Made by a program: the position numbers and the translations under genes. Of a DNA stretch of 44,495 nucleotides, positions 16,051-25,011 are shown piece by piece. The stretch's first letter is position 1. Each line of letters starts with the position of its first letter. The notes under the pieces are model-generated. The model worked only from the letters and a program-made list of their open reading frames with translations. It ran no database searches and was not told the DNA's origin. Source of the DNA: Anaerolinea sp. (GTDB lineage Bacteria > Chloroflexota > Anaerolineae > Anaerolineales > Anaerolineaceae); contig PNON01000017.1 of the NCBI GenBank assembly GCA_013824865.1, positions 1-44,495 on the forward strand. The letters run 5' to 3'.

Positions 16051-16734
16051 TTATTCATCCTCCATCTGGTCAAACTCCAGCATCTCCCCGGTGTTTACAT
16101 AAACCACTCTCTCACAAATGTTGGTCACCCGGTCTGCCAGCCTTTCCAAATTATGCGCAGCCCACATCAGGTATTGCGCGGTTTGTACTGTACCAGGATC
16201 TTTGATCACCATGTTCGTTAATTCCATTGCCACCTGGTTATACAAATGATCCACCTGGTCGTCATCCAGCGGAATGCTCCGGGCGGACTCCGTATCTCTC
16301 CGCATGAACGCTTCCAGGGATCGTTCCAACATACTCAGACCCATTTCTGCCATTTCCTGCAAATGGGTCATGATGGTTATGCTGGAATTTTTCTCAGACA
16401 TTCTTATGGTAACTTTACTAACACCCTTGGCGTAATCTGCGATCCTTTCCAACTCTGTGATTATTTCCAGGATGGCAGTTAAGAACCGGACATCCCGTCC
16501 CATTGGTTGCTGGGTGGCAATCAGCGTGACACAGTTGTTTTCCAGGGCATACCGCTTTTTATTGATTTCCAGGTCATTTCTTATGCTCTGTCGAGCAATT
16601 CCGCGATCTGCCTGCTGTAAAGCCTGCATGGATTGGCGAATGGCAATTTCAGCCATCTTGCCAAGCGATAGAACTTCTTGTGAAAGATGACTCAACTGGT
16701 TGTCAAATGTTTCACGAGTGTTTATTGGATTCAT
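16051..16734 (-). CDS. phoU: Phosphate signalling regulator PhoU
   Basis: A 227-residue all-helical protein with two PhoU repeats: the first around 10-110 (LSLGKMAEIAIRQSMQAL, ELERIADYAKGVSKV) and the second around 115-215 (MAEMGLSMLERSLEAFM, HNLERLADRVTNICERVVY). The E-R-x-x-D metal-binding signature occurs once in each. PhoU links Pst transport to PhoR, keeping the kinase off in high phosphate. I chose the ATG at 16734, preceded by TTGAGG; an in-frame TTG lies four codons upstream. It ends the pho/pst cluster. Confidence 0.95.
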   Translation of the reverse strand: MNPINTRETFDNQLSHLSQEVLSLGKMAEIAIRQSMQALQQADRGIARQSIRNDLEINKKRYALENNCVTLIATQQPMGRDVRFLTAILEIITELERIADYAKGVSKVTIRMSEKNSSITIMTHLQEMAEMGLSMLERSLEAFMRRDTESARSIPLDDDQVDHLYNQVAMELTNMVIKDPGTVQTAQYLMWAAHNLERLADRVTNICERVVYVNTGEMLEFDQMEDE

Positions 16735-16748
16735 CGTGGGCCTCAAAT

Positions 16749-17546
16749 CTATCCATACCTTCCGGTGATATAGCCCTCGGTGCGGGAGTCGCGTGGATTT
16801 GTAAAAATCTGGTTCGTCTGGCCATATTCCACCAGAACACCGCTTCGATCTTCATCCATGGTCAGGAATGCAGTGTAATCTGATACACGGGCTGCCTGAT
16901 GCATATTGTGTGTTACAACAATGATGGTGTACTCTTCTACCAGTTCGCGCATCAGTTCTTCAATCTTTAAAGTTGCAATCGGGTCTAGCGCAGATGCCGG
17001 CTCATCCATTAAGATGATCTCTGGTTGAATGGCAATCGTTCTGGCAATGCACAACCTTTGTTGTTGTCCACCGGAAAGGGATAACCCGCTTTGATCCAGT
17101 TTGTCTTTCACTTCATCCCACAAAGCTGCTTTTCTTAAGCATTGTTCAACCCATTCATCCATATTGGGGTAACCCAATTCGCTCTTAAATCCATTTAATT
17201 TTGCACCCCAGGCAACATTTTCATATATGCTTTTGGGAAAGGGGTTGGGTTTCTGGAAAACCATACCTATTTTCCTGCGTACTTCAACAGGGTCAACTGT
17301 TTGAGCATAGATGTTTTCTCCCCGGAAAAGGATCTCGCCTTTCAGGTGAGAACCCGGAACGAGCTCATTCATGCGATTAAACGAACGGATTAGAGTGGAT
17401 TTTCCACAGCCAGAGGGGCCGATAAGGGCAGTGACCTTATTCTGAGGAATCTTCAATGAAACATCTTTAACAGCCCTGAATGTTCCATAATAAATATTCA
17501 GGTTGGTTGCTTCAATGGCAAGTGAATTGTTCTGTGGCAAGGTCAT
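16749..17546 (-). CDS. pstB: Phosphate ABC transporter ATP-binding protein
   Basis: A 265-residue ATPase of the Pst high-affinity phosphate importer. Walker [11 protein letters not shown]-loop [10 protein letters not shown], signature [16 protein letters not shown], Walker [15 protein letters not shown] and the H-loop VVTHNM are intact; the [16 protein letters not shown] segment is characteristic of PstB. The ATG at 17546 sits one base after the pstA stop; a longer frame would overlap pstA by 44 bases. Confidence 0.97.
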   Translation of the reverse strand: MTLPQNNSLAIEATNLNIYYGTFRAVKDVSLKIPQNKVTALIGPSGCGKSTLIRSFNRMNELVPGSHLKGEILFRGENIYAQTVDPVEVRRKIGMVFQKPNPFPKSIYENVAWGAKLNGFKSELGYPNMDEWVEQCLRKAALWDEVKDKLDQSGLSLSGGQQQRLCIARTIAIQPEIILMDEPASALDPIATLKIEELMRELVEEYTIIVVTHNMHQAARVSDYTAFLTMDEDRSGVLVEYGQTNQIFTNPRDSRTEGYITGRYG

Positions 17547-17547
17547 C

Positions 17548-18786
17548 TCAGTACTTTCTATATTTATTTCGTATATAAATGGCAATTGCATTCATCGAAA
17601 GAAGAATTAACATTAATACAATAATTGCTCCGGCTGCCAGGTTCCGAAATTCAGGTTGCGGTCTGGTGGTCCATTGGTAGATTTGGATGGGCAGAACCGT
17701 AAATTTGGAAAATATATTATTGGGATCAAAGACAATATATGTAGATGCGCCAATTACCACTAGGGGTGCAGTTTCACCCATAGCCCTTGAAATGGCGAGG
17801 ATTGTCCCAGTCAGTATGCCACGCAAGGCACCTGGTATTACATGTGACCACGTAGTTTGCCACCTGGTGGCGCCCACCCCATAACTTGCCTGACGGATGC
17901 TATCTGGCACAGCTTTGATCGCTTCACGCGCATTGATGATGATGAGCGGTAAGACAAGCAAGGCAAGTGTAAGTCCCGCCGAAAGGATTGTGCGGCCATT
18001 GGCAGTAGTAGGATCCACCGAACCAAATATTGCACCTGAGGTGATCGGTTCAAGCGTACGAACAAAAATTGCTAAACCAAGCATTCCGTAGATGATTGAT
18101 GGGACGCCAGCAAGGTTATTGATGTTCGTCTGGATGATCCGATTGAACCAGGTATTTGAAGCATATTCTTCCAGGTAAATGGCTGATCCTACTCCGATCG
18201 GAAAGGCGACAATAACTGTGATTAAAACAATCCAAAGTGAACCAAAAATTGCCGTGCGCACACCAGCATTGAGCGGGTTGGAAGATTGCGGGTTTGAAAG
18301 CAGGTGGGGCTTGACCCAGGAGTAGAAGACAAGATCAGCTTTGGGGTACTTTTCAGCCGCTTCTGCCCGGATGCTAACTTTGTTCATCAACGAATCTGCC
18401 AACGTCCAAGTGGCAGACACTTCAGATTCAAATACTTTTTCAACAACAATGTCATATACTTCACTTTGGCTTTTTTCTTCGAGAGGCATCTCTCTTTGCA
18501 ACTGCCTCAGTAGTCCTGCAGAAACATTATCCTGAATAATGGTAATTAATTCTTTCTTGGATAATTGTTCCAGGGAAACACCTTCTTTTGTCAGGGAATC
18601 GGGGTCAACTTTTGATGAAATGGCAACATAACCAAAAGTCTGATTGAGGATATTTAATAACAGTAATGTAAGGAAGATGATGCCAACATAAGTCGATACT
18701 TGAAAAAATATTTTCCAACGATTTGCATTTGCATTACGCAATTTTAGGTTATCAATAAACAAGGGTTTTAATTTTGGTTTGCTCAT
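17548..18786 (-). CDS. pstA: Phosphate ABC transporter permease with enlarged outer loop
   Basis: A 412-residue inner-membrane permease. The C-terminal two thirds are normal PstA: membrane segments from ~175 on, with [23 protein letters not shown] as the coupling (EAA) loop and [18 protein letters not shown] as the conserved core. Between the first membrane segment (residues ~26-48) and the second (~178-198) lies a ~125-residue hydrophilic insert ([20 protein letters not shown] and on), so it is about 110 residues longer than most PstA proteins. The insert should be outside the membrane. Its ATG overlaps the pstC stop. Confidence 0.93.
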   Translation of the reverse strand: MSKPKLKPLFIDNLKLRNANANRWKIFFQVSTYVGIIFLTLLLLNILNQTFGYVAISSKVDPDSLTKEGVSLEQLSKKELITIIQDNVSAGLLRQLQREMPLEEKSQSEVYDIVVEKVFESEVSATWTLADSLMNKVSIRAEAAEKYPKADLVFYSWVKPHLLSNPQSSNPLNAGVRTAIFGSLWIVLITVIVAFPIGVGSAIYLEEYASNTWFNRIIQTNINNLAGVPSIIYGMLGLAIFVRTLEPITSGAIFGSVDPTTANGRTILSAGLTLALLVLPLIIINAREAIKAVPDSIRQASYGVGATRWQTTWSHVIPGALRGILTGTILAISRAMGETAPLVVIGASTYIVFDPNNIFSKFTVLPIQIYQWTTRPQPEFRNLAAGAIIVLMLILLSMNAIAIYIRNKYRKY

Positions 18787-19682
18787 TCACCCACCTCCCT
18801 GAATCTGCTCACAATTCTTTGGCTGATAATATTTAAACCCAGGGTAATAAAGAAAAGTAAAATACCAATAGCAAACAGGCTGTTGTAATCAATTGAGTCG
18901 TAACTCAGGTCTCCTCCCGAAATCCGGACAATGTGACCGGTCATTGTTTCTGCCCCCTCGAATGGATTAAATGTGAACTTTGGCCCCGCACCAGCTGCAA
19001 GAGCAACAATCATAGTTTCACCGACTACCCTGGATATTCCTACAATAATCGCAGCAGCTATACCAGATATTGCTGCGGGGAAGACCACTTTAACAGCTGT
19101 TTCCAATTTGGTGGCTCCTAATCCAACCGCAGCTTCCCTGAGCGAGCGTGGCACTGCTGACAAAGCGTCTTCACTCATGGAAGTGATCAGGGGTAGTATG
19201 AGAATTCCCATCACCAACCCTGCTGACGCAGTGTTATAAATGTCCACTACATCCGCACCAAAAATTGACCGTAGAATCGGAGTCATAAAACTAAGGGCAA
19301 AATATCCATAAACCACTGTTGGAATTCCAGCCAGTACTTCCAAAATGGGTTTAATTGTGTTTTTAACTTTTATTGTCGCATACTCACTTAAATAAATGGC
19401 AATTGCCAGTCCGAAAGGGATTGCGATCAACATTGCAAAAAATGTAGTAATGAAAGTTGATGTAACCAGTGGCAGCACACCAAATTCTCCTACCTGAGGC
19501 TGCCATGTAGTACCAGTAAGAAACTCCCAGAGGGATACCCCGGGTGATCCAAAGAATAATAGCGCTTCCTTCCCAATCTCAAAAACAATTCCGATTGTTG
19601 TAAAGATAGAGAAGATACCACAAAAATAAAGAAAAGCCTGAATAAATGTTTCACCGGGACGGTGTTTTTTCTTCAGGTTCAT
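18783..19682 (-). CDS. pstC: Phosphate ABC transporter permease
   Basis: A 299-residue permease partner of PstA. MNLKKKHRPGETFIQAFLY leads into the first membrane segment; AVGLGATKLETAVKVVFPAA is the EAA loop and GISRVVGETMIVALAAG is the conserved phosphate-channel segment. The start at 19682 has GAGGA at suitable spacing; a second ATG at 19727 is preceded by GAGG only three bases away, so it is less likely but not excluded. Confidence 0.93.
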   Translation of the reverse strand: MNLKKKHRPGETFIQAFLYFCGIFSIFTTIGIVFEIGKEALLFFGSPGVSLWEFLTGTTWQPQVGEFGVLPLVTSTFITTFFAMLIAIPFGLAIAIYLSEYATIKVKNTIKPILEVLAGIPTVVYGYFALSFMTPILRSIFGADVVDIYNTASAGLVMGILILPLITSMSEDALSAVPRSLREAAVGLGATKLETAVKVVFPAAISGIAAAIIVGISRVVGETMIVALAAGAGPKFTFNPFEGAETMTGHIVRISGGDLSYDSIDYNSLFAIGILLFFITLGLNIISQRIVSRFREVGE

Positions 19683-19752
19683 TTTTATATCCTCGTTCTC
19701 CGTAATAGTTACTTTCGAATGGTTCATGGTCCTCGGTGTTAATATTAATAAC

Positions 19753-19783
19753 CTGACAGCAGGAGATAATCTCCTGCTGTCAG
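19753..19783 (-). promoter_or_regulatory. Intergenic hairpin between pstS and pstC
   Basis: Two 14-base perfectly complementary arms (CTGACAGCAGGAGA type) around a three-base loop, just after the pstS stop. No U tract follows. Such hairpins usually protect the upstream message and reduce read-through, fitting the need for more PstS than membrane components. Confidence 0.7.
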
Positions 19784-19797
19784 TCACGGTATGTCAA

Positions 19798-20865
19798 TTA
19801 TTGTAAAATGTCGGCCAGAGCCTGGCGGGCAACGTCAAGGGCTGCATTGCTGGCGGGGAAGTAACCCACATCACTAATCTCTTCATTGACATAAGTCAGG
19901 AAGAAGTTGATGTAAGCGCCAACCTGGGGTTTACTCTGAATTATTCCAGCATCAGAGTAAATAAATAGCGGGCGCGCCAGGGCGTAAGATCCATCATCAG
20001 CTGATTCAGCCGTCGGAGCCACACCATCAATAGACAGAGCTTTCAGGCTGCCTTGGTTTTCGACAAAGTAAGCATAGCCAAAGTAACCAATGGCGTACTT
20101 AGATCCAAGCACACCTTGGACCAAAATGTTGTCATCTTCAGAGAACTGAGCGTTGCTGTTGTTGAGGATATCTGTCTTGCCAGCTTTCACATCTGCTTTA
20201 CCTTCTGCATTCTTGAACATGGGGGCTATTACAACTTCCACAAAGTAATCGAATGTGCCAGAGTCGGTGCCCGGAGAGAAGCGCAGGATGTTCTCGTTCG
20301 GCCATTCAGGGCGAACATCTGACCACTTTTCTGTACTACTGGACCAGATCGACGCAAGTTCATCTAAGGTTACGTCTGTCGCAAAATCATTCTCACTGCT
20401 TACCACCACTGCCATCGCATCGGTGCCAACTCGGAATTCGATCGGGGTGCGGCCAAGCGCTGCACAGTTTTCCACTTCGCTGTTTTTAATCGCTCGCGAA
20501 GCATTAGCAACATCAGTTTCACCAGTTTTACAGAAGCGCTCAAAACCACCACCCGAACCGATCGAGTCAATGGTGATCTCACCCGCAAAACCTTCTTCAT
20601 TAAACCTTTCAGCCATCACCTCAGCCAGTGGGAAAACTGTGGAGCTGCCAGCGGTGACCACATTACCACTGAACGCGGCTGGATCTACTGCAGGAAGAAT
20701 TCCTTCTTCCACCATTGGTGCTTCCGCAGTTGGAGCCTCAGCAACTGGGGCTTCAGCAGCAGGTGTTTCTTCTTTCGTCTGAGGCAGATCTGCCGGTGCA
20801 CAAGCGGAAAGCACCATAACAGAACCGATTAATACTGCTAGAACGACTTGTAATTTACGAGACAT
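19798..20865 (-). CDS. pstS: Phosphate-binding lipoprotein
   Basis: A 355-residue lipoprotein. The signal VLIGSVMVLSACAP contains the lipobox with Cys22. A Pro/Ala/Glu-rich tether (PVAEAPTAEAP) spans ~25-55. The binding domain starts with VTAGSSTVFPLAEV, has SIGSGGGFERFC, DVANASRAIK and RFSPGTDSGTFDYFV, all phosphate-contact loops of the PstS family. It delivers phosphate to PstCAB. GGAGGAACA precedes the ATG. A Pho-box-like repeat and a GATAAT element lie upstream. Confidence 0.96.
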   Translation of the reverse strand: MSRKLQVVLAVLIGSVMVLSACAPADLPQTKEETPAAEAPVAEAPTAEAPMVEEGILPAVDPAAFSGNVVTAGSSTVFPLAEVMAERFNEEGFAGEITIDSIGSGGGFERFCKTGETDVANASRAIKNSEVENCAALGRTPIEFRVGTDAMAVVVSSENDFATDVTLDELASIWSSSTEKWSDVRPEWPNENILRFSPGTDSGTFDYFVEVVIAPMFKNAEGKADVKAGKTDILNNSNAQFSEDDNILVQGVLGSKYAIGYFGYAYFVENQGSLKALSIDGVAPTAESADDGSYALARPLFIYSDAGIIQSKPQVGAYINFFLTYVNEEISDVGYFPASNAALDVARQALADILQ

Positions 20866-20947
20866 TGTTCCTCCTATATGATGATTAATCTACAGGTTTA
20901 GGATACCAGTCGTTCTTTAACAAGCCAGTAAAATAAGGTTATTATCT

Positions 20948-20975
20948 TGTGATGGATTAGTTAACAGGTTGTTAA
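20948..20975 (-). promoter_or_regulatory. Pho-box-like direct repeats upstream of pstS
   Basis: On the minus strand TTAACA, TTAACT and ATCACA begin at 20975, 20964 and 20953, each 11 bases apart, resembling known PhoP/PhoB direct repeats. A GATAAT -10-like element follows (20941-20946). PhoB, encoded upstream, is the likely ligand. Confidence 0.6.
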
Positions 20976-21019
20976 CGATAAGAGCAGTTATTCCAAAACT
21001 AGGCTGAAATAAAAACGTT

Positions 21020-22774
21020 TCAGGCTATGGGAATTGTAAATCGGAAGATACTTCCTCTACCCACTTCGCTCTCAGCCCAGATTCTACCTTTATGGGCATC
21101 CACCAGATGCCTGGCAATGGCCAATCCAAGCCCGGTACCACTACTGGAACGTGACCTGTCGATTTTATAGAAGCGCTCAAAAATGCGCGGCAAGTCTGAA
21201 GCTGGAATGCCTTTTCCTGTATCCTTGACCATGAATTCCACAAATTGATCCACCAGCCTGGCACTCAGTATGATCTTGCCGCCTTTTGGAGTGTATTTGA
21301 TGGCATTGTGCAGTAGATTTACAATTACTTGCTGCAAACGGTTTGCGTCTGCCAGGATTTCGGGTAGATTGTCTGGACAATCTATGTCCATTTCAATCTC
21401 TGATCTTTCTGCCTGGATATGTAAGCGGTTGAAAGCTGGTTGAATGATATCAACTACCGTTGTCTTAATGATCTCCAGTGGTACCTTGCCAGATTCAATC
21501 CGTGATAATTCCAGCAGTTCTGCCACCATCAAGTTAAGAGAATCTACTTCGTTTTCGATCCTTTCTAAAAAACGACGGGCAGCAGGCGGATCTTCCAACG
21601 CGCCATCCTGCAGGGTTTCAGTTAAGGCTTTGATTCCAGCCAGTGGAGTCCGCAATTCATGCGACACGTTGCTTATAAAATCACGGCGCATGTTATCCAC
21701 ATGTACTTGTCGGGAAATATCCTGGAACAGCAGCAGGATATACCCGGGCAGGGATTGACCCAATTGCGTGGCAGCCGCCTGCAAATGTATCTTCTGATTA
21801 CCAAGTTCAAATTTGGCTGACTGGCTATTCCCGCTTTGAGCACATTTGCGGAACAATTCAACTGACTGATAATCCTGGGTCACTTCTACCAGTGGTATAC
21901 CTTTCACAGGTCCCGAATGCCAACCGAACATGGTTTCAGCAGCTGGATTAATCAATTGGACCCTGCCAACCTCATCTACGATCAGTACGCCATCAGTCAT
22001 CTTTTCCAACACAGATGCCAACCGTGCTCTTTCAGATTCGATCTCGCCAATCTGTGTTTCAATTTGCCTGGACATGGCATTAAATGAATGGGTGAGCTGT
22101 GCAATTTCATCCCCCTTATATTGCATGTCTGTGCTAACCGTCTCTCCCGGGAATATACCTTTTACAGCCCTGGTTAATTCTCGCAATGGTTGTGAGATGC
22201 GAAAAGATATGACGATGGAAAGTAGAATAGCCAGTAAGGTAAAAATCAGGATGCTGATGGTGATCACCATTTGCAACGTATAAATCTTGTTTTCAATCTT
22301 GTTCAAAGGTACTGCCATGCGCACAAAACCAGACAGTTGTCCATCCTGGTAAGTGGCAATGGCTGTATACATCATATGGTATCCAACGGTATGGCTGAAG
22401 CGAATGCTACTTCCAGAACCTTTCGCTTTAGCCAGCTGTACCTCCGGTCTATCCAGGTGATTGGTCATCTTGGCGCGATCTTCATGTGATTCTCCTGTCA
22501 CCCTTCCATCTGCAGCGATGATGGTGATGCGTGCATCCAGCACTTTCGCCCATTCACTGGCTGCATCATCAAGATCAATCATGATCCCTGTGGGAACTTC
22601 CGCCAATTTGAGTGCTTCAGCAATCAGAAGTGCTTCCGCGGTTTGTTTATCTTCCAGATCTTCAAGATATATTTGCCGCACATAATTGGAAAGGAGAATG
22701 CCTAATAAGGACATTGCAAGGATGATAAGCAATGCAAATGGCAATAATATCTTCCAGCGGATTGATCGGAACAT
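21020..22774 (-). CDS. phoR: Phosphate sensor histidine kinase
   Basis: A 584-residue membrane kinase. First membrane segment ~10-30, outer sensor ~32-165, second membrane segment ~168-192, HAMP ~192-245, PAS ~250-350 (DGVLIVDEVGRVQLINPAAE), dimerisation/phosphoacceptor SNVSHELRTPLAG with His372, then N (LLHNAIKYTPKGG), G1 (DTGKGIP), F and G2 (GTGLGLAIARHLV) boxes. It phosphorylates PhoB when phosphate is low. Directly downstream of phoB, two bases apart. Confidence 0.92.
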   Translation of the reverse strand: MFRSIRWKILLPFALLIILAMSLLGILLSNYVRQIYLEDLEDKQTAEALLIAEALKLAEVPTGIMIDLDDAASEWAKVLDARITIIAADGRVTGESHEDRAKMTNHLDRPEVQLAKAKGSGSSIRFSHTVGYHMMYTAIATYQDGQLSGFVRMAVPLNKIENKIYTLQMVITISILIFTLLAILLSIVISFRISQPLRELTRAVKGIFPGETVSTDMQYKGDEIAQLTHSFNAMSRQIETQIGEIESERARLASVLEKMTDGVLIVDEVGRVQLINPAAETMFGWHSGPVKGIPLVEVTQDYQSVELFRKCAQSGNSQSAKFELGNQKIHLQAAATQLGQSLPGYILLLFQDISRQVHVDNMRRDFISNVSHELRTPLAGIKALTETLQDGALEDPPAARRFLERIENEVDSLNLMVAELLELSRIESGKVPLEIIKTTVVDIIQPAFNRLHIQAERSEIEMDIDCPDNLPEILADANRLQQVIVNLLHNAIKYTPKGGKIILSARLVDQFVEFMVKDTGKGIPASDLPRIFERFYKIDRSRSSSGTGLGLAIARHLVDAHKGRIWAESEVGRGSIFRFTIPIA

Positions 22775-22776
22775 AT

Positions 22777-23484
22777 TTATCCCTCGAAACGGTATCCTGA
22801 ACTTCTAATGGTAATAATGCGCACCGGCGTTGATGGTTCAACTTCTATCTTTTCTCTAAGCCAGCGGATATGAACATCCACTGTCCGGGTATTCCCAACA
22901 TAATCCCATCCCCACACTCGCTCCAGAAGGAATTCACGCGAAAGCGCACGGCCTACATGTTGTGCCAAAAACAAGAGCAGGTCAAATTCCTTCGGTTTAA
23001 GTGCTAGTATCCGGCCAGCTAGCGTTGCTTCATGCCTGTTTTGATCAATAATCAACTCCCCAAATTTAAAGACTTTTGCCGGTGTATTTTCAGTAATGAC
23101 ATTGGTTTCGGTTTCTTTATGAATGCGTTCCCGCCGAAGATGCGCCTTCACCCTGGACATCAACTCCCGCATGCTGAATGGCTTTGTAATGTAATCATCA
23201 GCGCCGATCTCCAACCCAATGACCCGATCGATTTCGTCATCACGGGCGGTCAGCATGAGGATTGGCACCCGCAGATCCTTGCGCAGGATGCGGCATACTT
23301 CAAAACCATCTATTCCTGGCAGGTTCACATCCAAGATGATCAGATCCGGTTTGGTTAACCTGGCGGTTTCAACCGCAGTGATGCCATCCTCAACAGACTG
23401 TACAGAGTACTCCTGCCTGGCAAGGTTATATTCCAGCGCCTCTCGCAGGGTCGGGTCATCTTCCACTACAAGGATCGTTGTCAT
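22777..23484 (-). CDS. phoB: Phosphate response regulator, OmpR/PhoB family
   Basis: A 235-residue response regulator. Receiver: ILVVEDDPTLREALEY, phosphoacceptor Asp in LIILDVNLPG, LTARDDE, and Lys in YITKPFSMREL. C-terminal winged helix: ALKPKEFDLLLFLAQHVGRA, LLERVWGWDYVGNTRTVDVH, IRSSGYRFEG. AAGGA lies seven bases before the ATG at 23484, so I prefer it over two in-frame ATGs upstream. It should bind the repeats before pstS. Confidence 0.93.
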   Translation of the reverse strand: MTTILVVEDDPTLREALEYNLARQEYSVQSVEDGITAVETARLTKPDLIILDVNLPGIDGFEVCRILRKDLRVPILMLTARDDEIDRVIGLEIGADDYITKPFSMRELMSRVKAHLRRERIHKETETNVITENTPAKVFKFGELIIDQNRHEATLAGRILALKPKEFDLLLFLAQHVGRALSREFLLERVWGWDYVGNTRTVDVHIRWLREKIEVEPSTPVRIITIRSSGYRFEG

Positions 23485-23524
23485 AGCCATATCCTTTTGC
23501 ATCACAGGTTGAATTGATAGGATT

Positions 23525-23530
23525 ATTATA
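23525..23530 (-). promoter_or_regulatory. -10 element upstream of phoB
   Basis: A perfect TATAAT on the minus strand about 40 bases before the phoB ATG. No matching -35 is clear, as would be expected for an activated promoter. Confidence 0.4.
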
Positions 23531-23548
23531 TCTTACCCAACCAGATGG

Positions 23549-23584
23549 CAAAAAAGAAAGGAACCCATCTCTGGATCCCTTTCC
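23549..23584 (-). terminator. Terminator after the cPG-synthetase-like gene
   Basis: An imperfect hairpin (AAAGGGATCC against GGGTTCCTTT on the minus strand, 6-base loop) followed by CTTTTTTG. It ends the transcript from 23615-24940 just before the phoB promoter. Confidence 0.65.
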
Positions 23585-23614
23585 ATATTTTTTCCTTACT
23601 GGAAGAAATGTGGA

Positions 23615-24940
23615 TTATTTCTTCTTTCCAAATTTCTTTATAAGAATATCTTCCAGCGTAGGCTGGCCAATCTCTTGCAGTTCGTAACGGACACGCTGCA
23701 TGGGTTTCTTCACCTTGAGCACACGAGTCAGATCAATGGGAGTTGCGGAAATGACCATGTCCACGTCGGCTTTGTTAATGGTCGTCTCCAGGTCTTTGAC
23801 CATGGCGTCGCCATACCCCATGGCTGGTAGAATTGCTCCGGTATTTGGGTATTTCTCATAGGTGGCTTTGATGGAGCCAACGGCATACGGGCGTGGATCC
23901 ACGATCTCTGCTGCTCCAAAGCGGCGGGCAGCCACCCAGCCAGCACCATAAGCCATTTCTCCATGGGTCAGGGTCGGACCATCTTCGATCACAAGCACAC
24001 GTTTACCGCGGATGGCATCCGGGTTATCTACAAACAGCGGGGAGGCTGCTTCAATCACGATGGCATTTGGATTAAGTTCATGCAAGGAGGCGCGGACCTT
24101 CAAAACCGCTTCAGTATTGGCGGTATCCACCTTGTTGATGACGAATACATCCGCGGCGCGGACATTGGTCTCACCAGGGTGGTAAGCCTTTTCGTGTCCG
24201 GGGCGGTGCGGATCAGCCACCACGATCTGCAGGTCGGAAACATAGAACGGGAAGTCATTATTGCCGCCATCCCACAGGATGACATCTACTTCCTGTTCTG
24301 CCTGGCGCAGGATGGCTTCATAGTCCACGCCAGCATAGACGATCACACCATTATCAAGGTGCGGTTCGTATTCTTCTCGCTCTTCGATCGTGCACTCGTG
24401 TTTATCCAGATCAGCATAGGTCGCAAAGCGCTGGACTTTCTGCTTGACGAGGTCGCCATAAGGCATGGGGTGGCGGATGGCAGCCACTTTATAGCCCATT
24501 CCACGCAGGATGAGAGAGACGCGACGGGTAGTTTGGGATTTGCCGGAACCTGTCCGAACAGCGCAAACGGAGACAACCGGTTTGGTACTCTTGATCTGAG
24601 TATCGCGAGTGCCCATCAGACGGAAATCTGCGCCGGCAGCCAGCACGATGGATGCCTTGTGCATCACATACTCGTGCGGCACATCGCTGTAGGCAAAGAT
24701 CACCTGGTCCACTTTCAGCTCATGGATCAATTTGACCAAATTGCTTTCCGGGTAAATATTGATGCCGTTGGGGTACAGCTTGCCAGCCAGTTCCGCGGGA
24801 TAGCGGCGGCCATCGATATTGGGGATTTGCGTGGCTGTGAATGCCACAACTTCATATTCTGCATTGTCGCGGAAGAATACATTGAAGTTGTGGAAGTCGC
24901 GCCCGGCGGCTCCCATGATAAGGGTACGGATTGGGGACAT
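23615..24940 (-). CDS. Cyclic 2,3-diphosphoglycerate synthetase-like P-loop protein
   Basis: A 441-residue protein. The N-terminal ~125 residues form a Rossmann-like domain (IMGAAGRDFHNFNVFFRDN, VVAFTATQIPNIDGRRYP). A P-loop domain follows with VRTGSGKSQTTRRV, VILWDGGNNDFPFY, ADPHRPGHE and NKVD. This is the family annotated as cyclic 2,3-diphosphoglycerate synthetase after the methanogen enzyme; the bacterial members' true substrate is not established to my knowledge. AAAGGAG precedes the ATG. It lies 71 bases after argS on the same strand and may be co-transcribed. Confidence 0.8.
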   Translation of the reverse strand: MSPIRTLIMGAAGRDFHNFNVFFRDNAEYEVVAFTATQIPNIDGRRYPAELAGKLYPNGINIYPESNLVKLIHELKVDQVIFAYSDVPHEYVMHKASIVLAAGADFRLMGTRDTQIKSTKPVVSVCAVRTGSGKSQTTRRVSLILRGMGYKVAAIRHPMPYGDLVKQKVQRFATYADLDKHECTIEEREEYEPHLDNGVIVYAGVDYEAILRQAEQEVDVILWDGGNNDFPFYVSDLQIVVADPHRPGHEKAYHPGETNVRAADVFVINKVDTANTEAVLKVRASLHELNPNAIVIEAASPLFVDNPDAIRGKRVLVIEDGPTLTHGEMAYGAGWVAARRFGAAEIVDPRPYAVGSIKATYEKYPNTGAILPAMGYGDAMVKDLETTINKADVDMVISATPIDLTRVLKVKKPMQRVRYELQEIGQPTLEDILIKKFGKKK

Positions 24941-25011
24941 ACATTTTCTCCTTTGTGTTGGTTTAACCGTCCCGGAGGAGAATTTTCAACCCGGGTCGGC
25001 GGCGTTGAGGT

